Below, in pieces: positions 45,980 through 54,777 of a stretch of 64,000 bases of DNA. This DNA comes from Bacteroidetes bacterium SW_9_63_38 (lineage in GTDB: Bacteria > Bacteroidota > Rhodothermia > Rhodothermales > Salinibacteraceae). The translations under genes and the position numbers were made by a program. Location of the stretch: positions 186,001 through 250,000 of the forward strand of contig PXUA01000015.1 of the NCBI GenBank assembly GCA_003022435.1, written 5' to 3'. Position 1 is the first letter of the stretch. The number at the start of each line of letters is the position of its first letter. The notes under the pieces are model-generated. The model ran no database searches. It was not told the DNA's origin and was given only the letters and a program-made list of their open reading frames with translations.

Positions 45980-47782
45980 TTAAGAAAGTGCCATAGAACG
46001 AAACTTGGAATGCTCCTCCATGAGGTTATCGTAGCTTCCTTCGCCCACCTTCTCCCCCCTTTCCAGCATAAAGATTTTATCGGCTCGCTTTACGGTGCTC
46101 AACCGGTGCGCAATTACGAGAATAGTGTGATCCTCCTCCAGATCATAAATCGCCTCCATCACATCGGCTTCCGTCGACTGGTCGAGGGCACTCGTGGCCT
46201 CGTCGAAGACGAGCACAGACGGGCCGTGGAATAAGGCCCGGGCGATGCCGATACGCTGGCGCTGTCCCCCAGAGAGCCGAACGCCCCGCTCTCCGACGAC
46301 CGTGTCCCATTTCTCCGGAAGCTCATTTTCAATAAACGATCGGATGTGAGCCCGGCGGGCTGCCTCTCGAACCGCCGCCATGTCGATCTCGCCCGGCGGC
46401 ACTCCGAATGCGATATTGCGGGCGACGCTGTCGTCGGATAGGTAAATGTCCTGGGGCACGTACCCGATGCTTCGCTGCCAGCGTCGTATGTTGTCTTCCC
46501 GAAGAGGCACCCCGTCAACCGAAACTGTCCCGCTCTGCGGACGAAGCAAACCAAGAATGAGATCAACCGCTGTCGTCTTTCCAGATCCAGTCTGCCCCAC
46601 GAACCCGGTGGTTGTTTGAGCTGGGATCTTTAGTGATAGATCTCTAATCGCTGGCTGTTCGGCTTCTGGATAAGTGTAGCTCACATTCTGCAGAACAAGT
46701 GCCTCTTTTAAAGGAAGAGGACTCCTATCATCAGCCCGATGCCAGTCCGCATCACGGTTCTCTGCATCAAACTGATCTTTCAGATCTTGGTGCAGCCGAT
46801 CCAACGCCGCCACGTTGAAACGCGCACTGGCTAATCCATGAAAGGCTTCTTGCAAAGCTGGAAGCAAGCGGTACCCTGCGAATGCATACAACCCCAAAAT
46901 GGGCAGCACCTTCTGGATGCTCTCCTGAACTGCGATAAGGTAGACAGCAATGAGAATAATCCCTCCAAATGCTACGGCCTCGATGATATACCGGGGCGCC
47001 TTCCTGAGTACACGGTAGAGTGACTGACTCTTCGCATACTGCTTCGACGGGTCATCATACTGATCGAGAAATGCCTCCTCCTTACCGAGAACTTTCACTT
47101 CCTTAATGCCCCCGAATGCCTCCCCAACATACTGGTACCGCTGTGAATTGGAGGATACTCGAATCTCACCCTTCCGATCAAGCTGGTCGCGGACAACGGC
47201 ATAAACGATCGCATACGCCACTCCCAACACCGTCGCCACCATTAACGCAACGATCGGATCGAAATACACCAGAAAGCTAATCATGAAGAATGCCACGACT
47301 GCCTTCGCAATGCCCCTGAGGGCAGGCTTCAGCATATTACTCGTGACCTCCTTCACTTCCTCCAAAATGGTCTTCCCCAGCTCCGCACTGTTCTGTGTGA
47401 GAAAATACTCGTAGGGACGATAGAGATAACTGCGAAGCAGACGACGCGAGAGACTATGGTTACGCCCCCAGGCGTAGCGCTCCATCACCCACCTCGTGAG
47501 GATGATGAACGCATTACTCAGAACCAGAATTACAAACGCCACCATCCCCAACGCAATCAGAAATGATCGGGTATCGGCAAACCCAAACGTCTCATAAGAC
47601 CAACTCAGGTAGGCATTCTCCTGAATGATTGACGGATTGGATGCAACCTGCAGAAACGGCATAATGGAAGCTACACTGGCCACTTGTAGTCCGGCCATTA
47701 TGAGAACAGCAACAAACACAATGGCGAGATTGCGCCGCTCCCGCCGCGTCAAAAGGGCGTAGAGCTTCCGAAGGGTGTCCAT
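45980..47782 (-). CDS. MsbA-like ABC exporter (fused TMD-NBD)
   Basis: The 600-residue half-transporter has six membrane helices (residues ~15-330) and a C-terminal ATPase with Walker A GFVGQTGSGKTTAVDLILG near residue 388, signature LSGGQRQRIGIARAL near residue 500, Walker B SVLVFDEATSALDQ near residue 521 and the switch His in LVIAHRLSTV near residue 553. It should work as a homodimer and export a lipid-linked glycan or lipid. Its place among glycosyltransferases supports flipping of a surface-glycan precursor. ATG at 47782 (MDTLRKLYALLTRRERRN) is the family-like start. Confidence 0.93.
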   Translation of the reverse strand: MDTLRKLYALLTRRERRNLAIVFVAVLIMAGLQVASVASIMPFLQVASNPSIIQENAYLSWSYETFGFADTRSFLIALGMVAFVILVLSNAFIILTRWVMERYAWGRNHSLSRRLLRSYLYRPYEYFLTQNSAELGKTILEEVKEVTSNMLKPALRGIAKAVVAFFMISFLVYFDPIVALMVATVLGVAYAIVYAVVRDQLDRKGEIRVSSNSQRYQYVGEAFGGIKEVKVLGKEEAFLDQYDDPSKQYAKSQSLYRVLRKAPRYIIEAVAFGGIILIAVYLIAVQESIQKVLPILGLYAFAGYRLLPALQEAFHGLASARFNVAALDRLHQDLKDQFDAENRDADWHRADDRSPLPLKEALVLQNVSYTYPEAEQPAIRDLSLKIPAQTTTGFVGQTGSGKTTAVDLILGLLRPQSGTVSVDGVPLREDNIRRWQRSIGYVPQDIYLSDDSVARNIAFGVPPGEIDMAAVREAARRAHIRSFIENELPEKWDTVVGERGVRLSGGQRQRIGIARALFHGPSVLVFDEATSALDQSTEADVMEAIYDLEEDHTILVIAHRLSTVKRADKIFMLERGEKVGEGSYDNLMEEHSKFRSMALS

Positions 47783-47917
47783 ACTAGGCTCGGTTGGCCG
47801 ACCTCGGCTGTATGGTGGAGAAGGGTGTGTTGGATGATGCCGTTTCACGAGTTGAACGCCCAAAAGCGTTCCGACGTTCACAAATTATCCCTGCTTTGCT
47901 CCTCCGACCACAAACTG

Positions 47918-49228
47918 TCAGACGACCGTTTCCAAAATTGACGTCAAATCTTCGGTCTGTGAACGCCGGCGGTAGAGACGCACCTGCTTGGCGGAAGCGC
48001 CCGAAAGTGCTTCCCCATCGGTCCAGGACTCATGGTGCTGACGAACAAATGCAAGACACCCATCCACATCTTGCCAACCAAAAAGCCGTCCCCCCTCCGT
48101 TTCCCGAAGCAATTCCGCTGCATCCCCGTCGGGATTTCCCACTCCCAAGATGGGTCGGCCTGCCGCAAGGTACTCATAGATCTTCCCCGTCAGCATTCCT
48201 TCAGACGCCGGAAACTCTTCAATCGAAAGTAGCAGTAGGCCGGCCTGCCGCATGTAATCCACCGCTGTGGCGTGCGGCACGTACGACACTGTAGTGGTAA
48301 TGTCCGTAAGTCCAAAGCGGCGGAGTGAGGCGGTCACGTTCGGGGCCACGCTCCCCACCAATCGGAGTCGCAACTTGGGGACGGCATTCTGCTCGCGTAG
48401 GCGTCTCAGCGCCGCCCAAAGTCCGTCTGGATTCCGAGATGCATAAAGAGAACCTACGTGCGTTACCTCAAAAGTGTCCGTTGCGGGCTCGGTCTGTCCC
48501 GGCGAGATATCTTCCTCATCGAAGCCATTCTGGACCACAGCGACCGCCTCTCCATCATTCTGACCCCGCTTTTCTAAGAGTAAATCCCGCCACGTTGGGC
48601 TCACCGTCGTTACCGTCTGTGCTCGCCGGAGCACCATCCGTTCCAGTGCCGTATCAAGACAACGGGCTGGCCTCGTGTGGGGAAGCTCGTGGTAGTAGTT
48701 GATGTCAGTCCACGGATCGCGAAAATCCGCCACCCAGGGCGTACCGGTGAGATACTGCAGAAGAGCACCGGCCAGATGAGTTGAGTGCGGAGGCCCAGTA
48801 GTAAGGATGGCGTCGTAGTCCCCGTCTGCTAGCAATTGGCGCCCGCTCCACGTCGCAAATGGGACCCAACCCACCCGTGCATCCGGCAAAAAGACATTCG
48901 CGCGTACCCAGCGGGCAAGCGACTCTTTCCAGGTGGACTCCTGTCCCTCCATCGACCCCTGTACGACCGCATCGTCGTCAGACTGCCCCGTGAAACGAGC
49001 ATACAACTGGTACGGGTCCCACGATGCGGTGCGGTGCACGGGCACCTCCGACGGCACATCGTCGCCGAGCGACGGGTCTCGTTCCGGATATGCTCCGTCC
49101 TGCACCGTGAGTACCGACGGCATCCAGCCGAAGTCGGGCAGGTACTTCACAAATTTCAGCATCCGCTGCACACCCGGTCCCCCAGACGGAGGAAAGTAGT
49201 ACGTCAATACCAAAACGCGACGGTCCAT
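47918..49228 (-). CDS. GT4-like glycosyltransferase
   Basis: The 436-residue protein begins with VLVLTYYFPPSGGPGVQRMLKF, the typical N-terminus of GT4 enzymes with a glycine-rich acceptor loop. WVADFRDPWTD near residue 165 and, in the C-terminal domain, FEVTHVGSLYASRNPDGL near residue 258 and GKIYEYLAAGRPILGVGNPDGDAAELL near residue 357 are also characteristic. It transfers a sugar from a nucleotide donor, probably during surface-glycan assembly. It lies 135 bp upstream of the ABC exporter on the same strand. Confidence 0.9.
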   Translation of the reverse strand: MDRRVLVLTYYFPPSGGPGVQRMLKFVKYLPDFGWMPSVLTVQDGAYPERDPSLGDDVPSEVPVHRTASWDPYQLYARFTGQSDDDAVVQGSMEGQESTWKESLARWVRANVFLPDARVGWVPFATWSGRQLLADGDYDAILTTGPPHSTHLAGALLQYLTGTPWVADFRDPWTDINYYHELPHTRPARCLDTALERMVLRRAQTVTTVSPTWRDLLLEKRGQNDGEAVAVVQNGFDEEDISPGQTEPATDTFEVTHVGSLYASRNPDGLWAALRRLREQNAVPKLRLRLVGSVAPNVTASLRRFGLTDITTTVSYVPHATAVDYMRQAGLLLLSIEEFPASEGMLTGKIYEYLAAGRPILGVGNPDGDAAELLRETEGGRLFGWQDVDGCLAFVRQHHESWTDGEALSGASAKQVRLYRRRSQTEDLTSILETVV

Positions 49229-49279
49229 AAGCCTGTCATTCCTCCAAACACCAGCGGTCCCCGATTCCTTTTCCGTTGT

Positions 49280-51814
49280 TTATGTGCGCTCGTCAGTCGT
49301 CTCGTCGTCTCCGTGGTCCCCTCTTCGCCGACGCCGATACGTCCACCCCCCAATTCCTAGAATGCCTCCGTAAACGAGTGCGGTTGCGATCCCCGAAATC
49401 CAGGTGCCGTAGCGATCGGCCTTCGGCTCAAAGCGCATAACCAGCGTATGCTCGCCCTCCGGCACGTGTACGCCCCGCAGGAGGTAGTCGACCCGATGAA
49501 TCGGCACCTGCTTCCCATCGAGATAGGCGTGCCAGCCGCGCGGATAGTACACCTCACTTGCCACAAAAAGGCGAGGAGCATCCGTTTGGATCGTCCAACG
49601 AATCTCTTCGGCCGAGAACGATTCCATAGTCACCTCGGCCGTACTGCTACTGTCGATGGGTCTCACAGGAGCATCCAGCGGCTCAGAAAGCAGCACCGTC
49701 GACCGGGGCTCAAACTCAGGACTCCGCAGACGCTTCCAGAGTCGCTGCTTATCAGAAACCACCTCCGTACTTCCGACGAGAAACCCACGGGGCACCGCGT
49801 CCGGATTCTCCAACACGAGCATTCCCGTCCGACTGTCCTTGAAGGAAACTGTCGTCCCCGGCAACTTCTGCTTCGCCACAACATACCGGGTGTTCATCAA
49901 GTCAAGACCGTTCTCGGTTGGTCCCTGCTTGGACGACAACTGGAGAATATGGTCGAGGTACTCCTGATAAATGCCCAACTTGGCCGCGTGATACCCGCCG
50001 ATCGACTGATAGTGATACGACGGAATCGCATTGCTCGTCGGGTTCGATCCCTGAGGCGTTTTTAGTGGAAGAACCCGGAAGTGTCCCGGTCCGTCCGCCT
50101 CCTGGACCTTTTCCTTAACGAAGCGATCGTGCGGGTACATCGGAATGGACTTCTGCTGAGCAGTCTTCGGTTCGAATTGCTCCTCTCCCAGGTATCGTCG
50201 ATCGACGCCCCAAAGGTCAATGAGCACAACGAGGACAATCACCCCCCCCGCAACCCACCCAGTAAGAGTCCGCCGGCGATACAACCAGAGCAACAGAAAT
50301 ACGGCTGTAACGGCGAACAGCGTCCGCATCGCATCGGCTTGAAAGGCAGCCCGACGCGTTTCTTTTCGCCGTTCCAGCCGCTGGTAAAAGGAACGAATCT
50401 TTGGATTGGATCGCGTGAGATTCGGCCGCTGTTCAATTTGTTTTACGACCCGCGTTTCACGGGGACTTTCAAAGTCAAAAAATACGCCCCGGCCGACCAG
50501 CAAAAGCAGAACTGCGCCAGCCACCGTTCCAAAGGCGTAGACAATCGCCCGGGTCTTCCCATTCTCGCTTTCGTCGTCCCATCGAAGCACATAATCAAGA
50601 CCAATCCCCGCGAGGACGGCTACGCCCAGCACCGTTGCAACGAGCCATGTTTCCGGAGCCCGGAAGGCACTAAAGAACGGAAAAACCTCAAACATCGGCC
50701 AGTTAATCCACGACGCATACTTGCCCAAAGCAAACAGCATCGTAGCGGCGGTTCCCGCCGCCACGCCCCAGGTCAGCCAACTACGCACCCGGCAGACGGC
50801 CAGACCTGCAAGTGCGGTTGCAACCCCCCCGATGTAGTGCGGCCCTTCCGTAAAGGCCTTCGGTCCCCAGTAGGTACGTCCTCCGCCCCCAAATGCCTCC
50901 GCAATCACAAGGGTGAGTAGCTCCTTCGGTCCCTGACTCCACTGCATCGCTTTCGTCCACGCCATGCCCCCGCCGCCCCCACCGCCGCTTCCGCCTCCCC
51001 CCCGAACGGAGTATTGCTTGTACTCGTAGATGCCGAGGTACGGCTGTGCCACCATTAGCAGGGCCAGTCCCGTCCCCATCGCAAGCCAACCCGTCCCCTT
51101 TGCGAAGGGAACGAGATCATCCGTCCGCCACGCACGGACGAATTCCGTCATCCACCACACCAGGAGAAAGGTGAGCACATAGTACGTGATCTGTGGATGT
51201 TTGGCCCGTAAATCCAGCGACAGGATGCCGGCAAAAAGCAGTCCCCCGAGTACCGAAGGATTCCGAAGCGTATAAACAAACGCCAGTAGCACAAACGGAG
51301 CGTACGCGAGCGCTCGAAACTTGGTGTTGTGCCCGACAGCCAGGATGATCGGAACGTACGTCGTCATCCCAAAGGCCACCGCCGACAAAAGTCCCGAAAC
51401 GTGATTGCGAGTCAGGTAGTAGAGAAGGCAGTAAACCCCGGAAAAGAGCAGGAAAAGATGAGACGCCGGCCACGCAACGGGCTTGATCAGATTAATGACA
51501 GTGTCAAGCTGAGGAACAGCCGGCGAATACCCAATGAGATACGTGGGCATCCCACCAAAAATATGCGGCGCCCACAGGGGCCATTCTCCAAGCGATTTCT
51601 CGTAGGCCTTCAAGGTTTCACTATTGGCCTGCCAGCTCATCGAGTCCGGCCCCTGCAGTCCTTTCCCTCCGAACAGCATAGGGGCAAAAAAGGATACAGC
51701 CACCACGAGCAGGAACAACAGACACACTCCGTGCCGGGCTGAAGGGGACAACCGTTCCCAAAACGTATTGTCCTCAAGACCTTGGGGGGACGAGCGTCGC
51801 GGATGGGAAGTCAT
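49280..51814 (-). CDS. YfhO-family polytopic membrane protein
   Basis: The 844-residue protein has about 12 membrane helices and a large C-terminal extracytoplasmic beta domain (about residues 570-810). It resembles YfhO proteins, which are GT-C-like and linked to glycosylation of lipoteichoic acid in Bacillus, with GKGLQGPDSMSWQ near residue 50 and FRVLPLKTPQGSNPTSNAIPSYHYQSIGGYHAAKLG near residue 590. A run of Gly residues with one Ser (GGGGSGGGGGGG, near residue 275) sits in an outside loop. It likely adds a sugar to an envelope polymer from a lipid-linked donor. It is the first leftward gene of the GT/ABC group. Confidence 0.85.
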   Translation of the reverse strand: MTSHPRRSSPQGLEDNTFWERLSPSARHGVCLLFLLVVAVSFFAPMLFGGKGLQGPDSMSWQANSETLKAYEKSLGEWPLWAPHIFGGMPTYLIGYSPAVPQLDTVINLIKPVAWPASHLFLLFSGVYCLLYYLTRNHVSGLLSAVAFGMTTYVPIILAVGHNTKFRALAYAPFVLLAFVYTLRNPSVLGGLLFAGILSLDLRAKHPQITYYVLTFLLVWWMTEFVRAWRTDDLVPFAKGTGWLAMGTGLALLMVAQPYLGIYEYKQYSVRGGGGSGGGGGGGMAWTKAMQWSQGPKELLTLVIAEAFGGGGRTYWGPKAFTEGPHYIGGVATALAGLAVCRVRSWLTWGVAAGTAATMLFALGKYASWINWPMFEVFPFFSAFRAPETWLVATVLGVAVLAGIGLDYVLRWDDESENGKTRAIVYAFGTVAGAVLLLLVGRGVFFDFESPRETRVVKQIEQRPNLTRSNPKIRSFYQRLERRKETRRAAFQADAMRTLFAVTAVFLLLWLYRRRTLTGWVAGGVIVLVVLIDLWGVDRRYLGEEQFEPKTAQQKSIPMYPHDRFVKEKVQEADGPGHFRVLPLKTPQGSNPTSNAIPSYHYQSIGGYHAAKLGIYQEYLDHILQLSSKQGPTENGLDLMNTRYVVAKQKLPGTTVSFKDSRTGMLVLENPDAVPRGFLVGSTEVVSDKQRLWKRLRSPEFEPRSTVLLSEPLDAPVRPIDSSSTAEVTMESFSAEEIRWTIQTDAPRLFVASEVYYPRGWHAYLDGKQVPIHRVDYLLRGVHVPEGEHTLVMRFEPKADRYGTWISGIATALVYGGILGIGGWTYRRRRRGDHGDDETTDERT

Positions 51815-51991
51815 GAACTGAAGGCGTTATTGCGACCGAATTGATGAAACGTGAACCCACCTCTGAGGGCGTATCTCATCAGCCTCCTCCATCGATAAGG
51901 ATCTTCTGCCAGTCATCGAACAATCGCACATAGATCTTCAAGTCCTTCGGGGAAATGGCTGACACACGATCACACAGATCAACATTGCCCC

Positions 51992-52196
51992 CACAGTACA
52001 CGACAAAAGTCAGACGACCCTTCACATTACCGTTTAAACGATTTTGACGGGGGTTCAAGAGAGAGTGCTTTCTCCCCGCGCAGTCAACAATCTGCAGCAC
52101 ACCCGGCTTCAGCGGCGTTTGAGGCAGACTCGAAGAGCTTGCTCGTTCAGTTTCTGAGGAATGTGAAGGCTGGTGATTTTTTTGTCGTGTACCATG
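51992..52196. mobile_element. MITE-like element, copy 1 (205 bp, 9-bp target duplication)
   Basis: Imperfect ~40-bp terminal inverted repeats begin CACAGTACACGACAAAA and end TTTTGTCGTGTACCATG. The element is flanked by the perfect 9-bp direct repeat CATTGCCCC at 51983-51991 and 52197-52205. A GTTTAAAC palindrome lies inside. It has no transposase gene, so it must move with an enzyme encoded elsewhere; 9-bp duplications fit several IS families, including IS4-type. It ends 38 bp before the third sulfotransferase gene, so that gene's promoter region must lie in or beyond it. Confidence 0.92.
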
Positions 52197-52233
52197 CATT
52201 GCCCCTCACTTTCAAAAATACTTCCTTACTCCC

Positions 52234-53070
52234 ATGAACCGGGTTAATCTTTTCATTATCGGCATCAATAAAGCCGGGACAAACTGGCTCAATAATTTCC
52301 TCGCCCAGCATCCCGACGTGTTCATGTCGGATGTCAAGGAGTTCAACTTCTTCAACAACCGCGAATCCGGAACTGAAACGCTGGACGAATACCACCGCTA
52401 CTTCCCATTCTCCGATGGATATGACTACTACGGAGAAGCATCGGCCCATTATTACGAAGACGAGGCCGTGGCCTCAAGAATTCACGCGTACAACCCCTCC
52501 GCCAAGCTTTTAGCCGTCGTCCGCGACCCCATTGATCGGCTTCGTTCACAGTATCGATACCACAAGCAACTCGGGGTGATCGACGAAGATACCACGCTGG
52601 AAGAAGCCCTGACTGAAAAAGATCCCGCCCTACTACGTGACAGTCACTATGAACGCACGCTTCCTGTATTCGCTGATCGATTCGGCCCCGATCAGTTTCA
52701 AGTTGTCAGTCTTGAGCGAGGCCTTCGAAATCCTGAGGCTGAATGGAAACGTCTTCTCGACTACCTTTCCCTTTCTCGCGCACCCTGCCCCGATGAGGAT
52801 TCACTCCCCAAAAATCCCACTGGGAGCGCAAGCTTTCGACAACTCTACCGAATGACGATTCGTCCCATCCGCCGTCACACCCCCAGCCTGTACCGCTGGA
52901 TGCTTCAAAGCTTGATTGTACAGCAGGCGAAATCAGGACTGCTTCGGCTGCTTGGAACGGCGAAGAAGACTTCAATCTCCTCCTCACTCCGAGCCGAGCT
53001 CTGTGCCGAATTCGCGCCAACTTACGAGTACCTCTACGATTTGGGGTTCGACGTGTACGAATCGGAGTGA
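52234..53070 (+). CDS. PAPS-dependent sulfotransferase (island copy 3)
   Basis: The 278-residue protein has the PAPS loop LFIIGINKAGTNWLNNFLAQ near residue 5 and the 3'-phosphate site LLAVVRDPIDRLRSQYRYHK near residue 89, with KEFNFFNNR near residue 37 in the place of the KELHYF segment of copy 1. It belongs to the carbohydrate-sulfotransferase type. The ATG at 52234 is only 38 bp from the mobile element, and the PAPS loop begins at residue 5, leaving no room for a membrane anchor. It converges on gatC. Substrate is presumably the island's surface glycan. Confidence 0.88.
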   Translation: MNRVNLFIIGINKAGTNWLNNFLAQHPDVFMSDVKEFNFFNNRESGTETLDEYHRYFPFSDGYDYYGEASAHYYEDEAVASRIHAYNPSAKLLAVVRDPIDRLRSQYRYHKQLGVIDEDTTLEEALTEKDPALLRDSHYERTLPVFADRFGPDQFQVVSLERGLRNPEAEWKRLLDYLSLSRAPCPDEDSLPKNPTGSASFRQLYRMTIRPIRRHTPSLYRWMLQSLIVQQAKSGLLRLLGTAKKTSISSSLRAELCAEFAPTYEYLYDLGFDVYESE

Positions 53071-53084
53071 AGAGAAATTCCCTT

Positions 53085-53372
53085 CTACCCCACCACCTTC
53101 GGCACCTGAAAATGCTCGCCGTCCGTCTCCGGCGCCGGCTCCAGCGCCTGCTCCTGATCGATCCGCGACTCGATCGTATCGTCCCGAAAGACGTTGGTCA
53201 CGTCCAGCACGTGCGACATCGGCGGCACCCCGGACGTGTCCAGTTCGTTCAGCTTATCGACGTGGTTGAGAATCTGGCTCATCTCCTCCGCCATCCGTTC
53301 TTCCTCGTCGTCGGAAAACGAAAGACGAGCGAGCTGGGCGACATGCTGAACTTCTTCGCGCGAAATGGCCAT
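53085..53372 (-). CDS. gatC: Asp/Glu-tRNA amidotransferase subunit C
   Basis: This 95-residue protein matches GatC: ISREEVQHVAQLARLSFSDDE at the N-terminus, EEMSQILNHVDKLNELDTSGVPPMSHVLD in the middle, and an FRDD segment near residue 62. It stabilises GatA in the GatCAB complex that amidates Glu-tRNA(Gln) or Asp-tRNA(Asn). gatA and gatB are not in this window, so it is an isolated gene, which is common. It converges on the third sulfotransferase gene with a 14-bp gap. Confidence 0.93.
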   Translation of the reverse strand: MAISREEVQHVAQLARLSFSDDEEERMAEEMSQILNHVDKLNELDTSGVPPMSHVLDVTNVFRDDTIESRIDQEQALEPAPETDGEHFQVPKVVG

Positions 53373-53478
53373 AGTCCAGTGCTTGCAATAGGTACGTCAA
53401 GTAACGGACGAGCGTGTCGACAGCAACGGTCACTTTGGGACCGGGTTTCGGAGCAAGGCCCGAACACGGACCGACCAG

Positions 53479-54279
53479 TTACGTCTCGGCTCGTGCCCGG
53501 ATGTCGCGCAGCATGCGGATGAGGGTCGTCGCGGATCGCAGTCCCTCCTCCGGTCGCGGCTCCACGTACACTTCCATGCTGATGGGACCCTGAAAGCCAC
53601 GGGCGTGCAGCAGTTCGAACTGCTCGCGCCACCCGACGGCCCCCTCCCCGAGCGTCGTGTCCTCCCAGTAGCCATCCTCCGTCACGTAGCCGTCGCTGCA
53701 TCGTACGAGCGTCACCAGCCCGGCGAGCGCCGTGAGCCCATCAATGGGATGCTCGCCCGCCCGAAGCGCCCCCGCCGGATTCCAGGCCGCCCGCACATGG
53801 GGATGCCCCACGGCGGTCAGCACATCGGCCAGGGCCACCCCCGTCGGGCACGCCGTCTCCGGCCCATTGCGCACCGCTACGAGAATGCCGTGCGCCTCCG
53901 CCTTCGCCCCCGCCCGCCGAAGCGCATCCACAATCTCGTCCGTCGGTGGATCCTCCGTGCCCGCAAACGGCGAAATCGTAACCCGCGGGCACTCGATCCG
54001 CTCACAGAGCTTGAGGGTGTTCTCAAACTCGATCAAATCGTTCATCCAAGCGGCCCGGTCGCCCACCGGCCCCTCAAACATGCTCGGCACAGCGCTCCCC
54101 AGCAGCAGATCCGTCCCCTCCATCTGCTCTCGAATCTGGCGCTCATTGACGTGCGGCACGCGATCGTCGGGGCCGCCGACCGTGCGCAGCTCCATGCCGT
54201 GCAATCCCCACAGCTGTGTGTAGTGCAGGGCACGGTTGAGGTCACTGGTCACGGTGTCGGTCAGCCAGACCGGAATCAT
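53479..54279 (-). CDS. TIM-barrel sugar isomerase/epimerase family protein
   Basis: The 266-residue protein matches the xylose isomerase-like AP-endonuclease-2 superfamily. ALHYTQLWGLHGMELRTVGG near residue 17, CPRVTISPFAGTEDP near residue 95, GILVAVRNGPETACPTG near residue 133, VRAAWNPAGAL near residue 162 and PISMEVYVEPRPEEGL near residue 232 trace the barrel and metal-binding positions. It probably isomerises or epimerises a small sugar-like substrate, but the precise reaction is unknown. It sits between the two copies of the 205-bp mobile element. Confidence 0.85.
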   Translation of the reverse strand: MIPVWLTDTVTSDLNRALHYTQLWGLHGMELRTVGGPDDRVPHVNERQIREQMEGTDLLLGSAVPSMFEGPVGDRAAWMNDLIEFENTLKLCERIECPRVTISPFAGTEDPPTDEIVDALRRAGAKAEAHGILVAVRNGPETACPTGVALADVLTAVGHPHVRAAWNPAGALRAGEHPIDGLTALAGLVTLVRCSDGYVTEDGYWEDTTLGEGAVGWREQFELLHARGFQGPISMEVYVEPRPEEGLRSATTLIRMLRDIRARAET

Positions 54280-54429
54280 GAGCGAAGGCTCGTTTTTTGG
54301 AATCTATTTTGAAGACGTACCGTCTACACGCGAGAACGATGCACCGAAGACGTGCAAATTCTTGCAAACGTCCCCCAATTCGTATCCTGCACTTTCTACG
54401 GAATATTTTTTGCGCTACATGATATTTGC

Positions 54430-54633
54430 CACGGTACACGACAAAAAATCACCAGCCTTCACATTCCTCAGAGACTGAACGAGCAAGCTCTTCGAGTCTG
54501 CCTCAAACGCCGCTGAAGCCGGGTGTGCTGCAGATTGCTGACTGCGCGGGGAGAAAGCACTCTCTCTTGAACCCCCGTCAAAATCGTTTAAACGGTAATG
54601 TGAAGGGTCGTCTGACTTTTGTCGTGTACTGTG
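54430..54633. mobile_element. MITE-like element, copy 2 (204 bp, inverted relative to copy 1)
   Basis: This element is the reverse complement of the one at 51992-52196, with three substitutions and one A-run indel counted by eye (about 98% identity). Its ends are CACGGTACACGACAAAA and TTTTGTCGTGTACTGTG. It is flanked by its own perfect 9-bp repeat GATATTTGC at 54421-54429 and 54634-54642, so it inserted independently of copy 1. It lies between the divergent TIM-barrel gene (150 bp away) and the PAS kinase gene (144 bp away), and may alter their promoters. It encodes no transposase. Confidence 0.93.
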
Positions 54634-54777
54634 GATATTTGCATAACATACGTGGTGAGCGATGTCTTTAGCTTTCCAGCGGACAGGAAAGTCTCTTCCG
54701 ACGATTTGGGGATCTTTCCTTCATCTCCCGCCGGGCATGCCCGACGGTCACAATTGTATCATCTTCCCACCAGTGCC

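Noticed and set aside
51879-52199. 106-codon leftward frame overlapping MITE copy 1 (and its counterpart in copy 2)
   Set aside because: The frame is shared only because the two elements are nearly identical. It runs into unrelated flanks on each side and has no domain, so it is not evidence of a gene.
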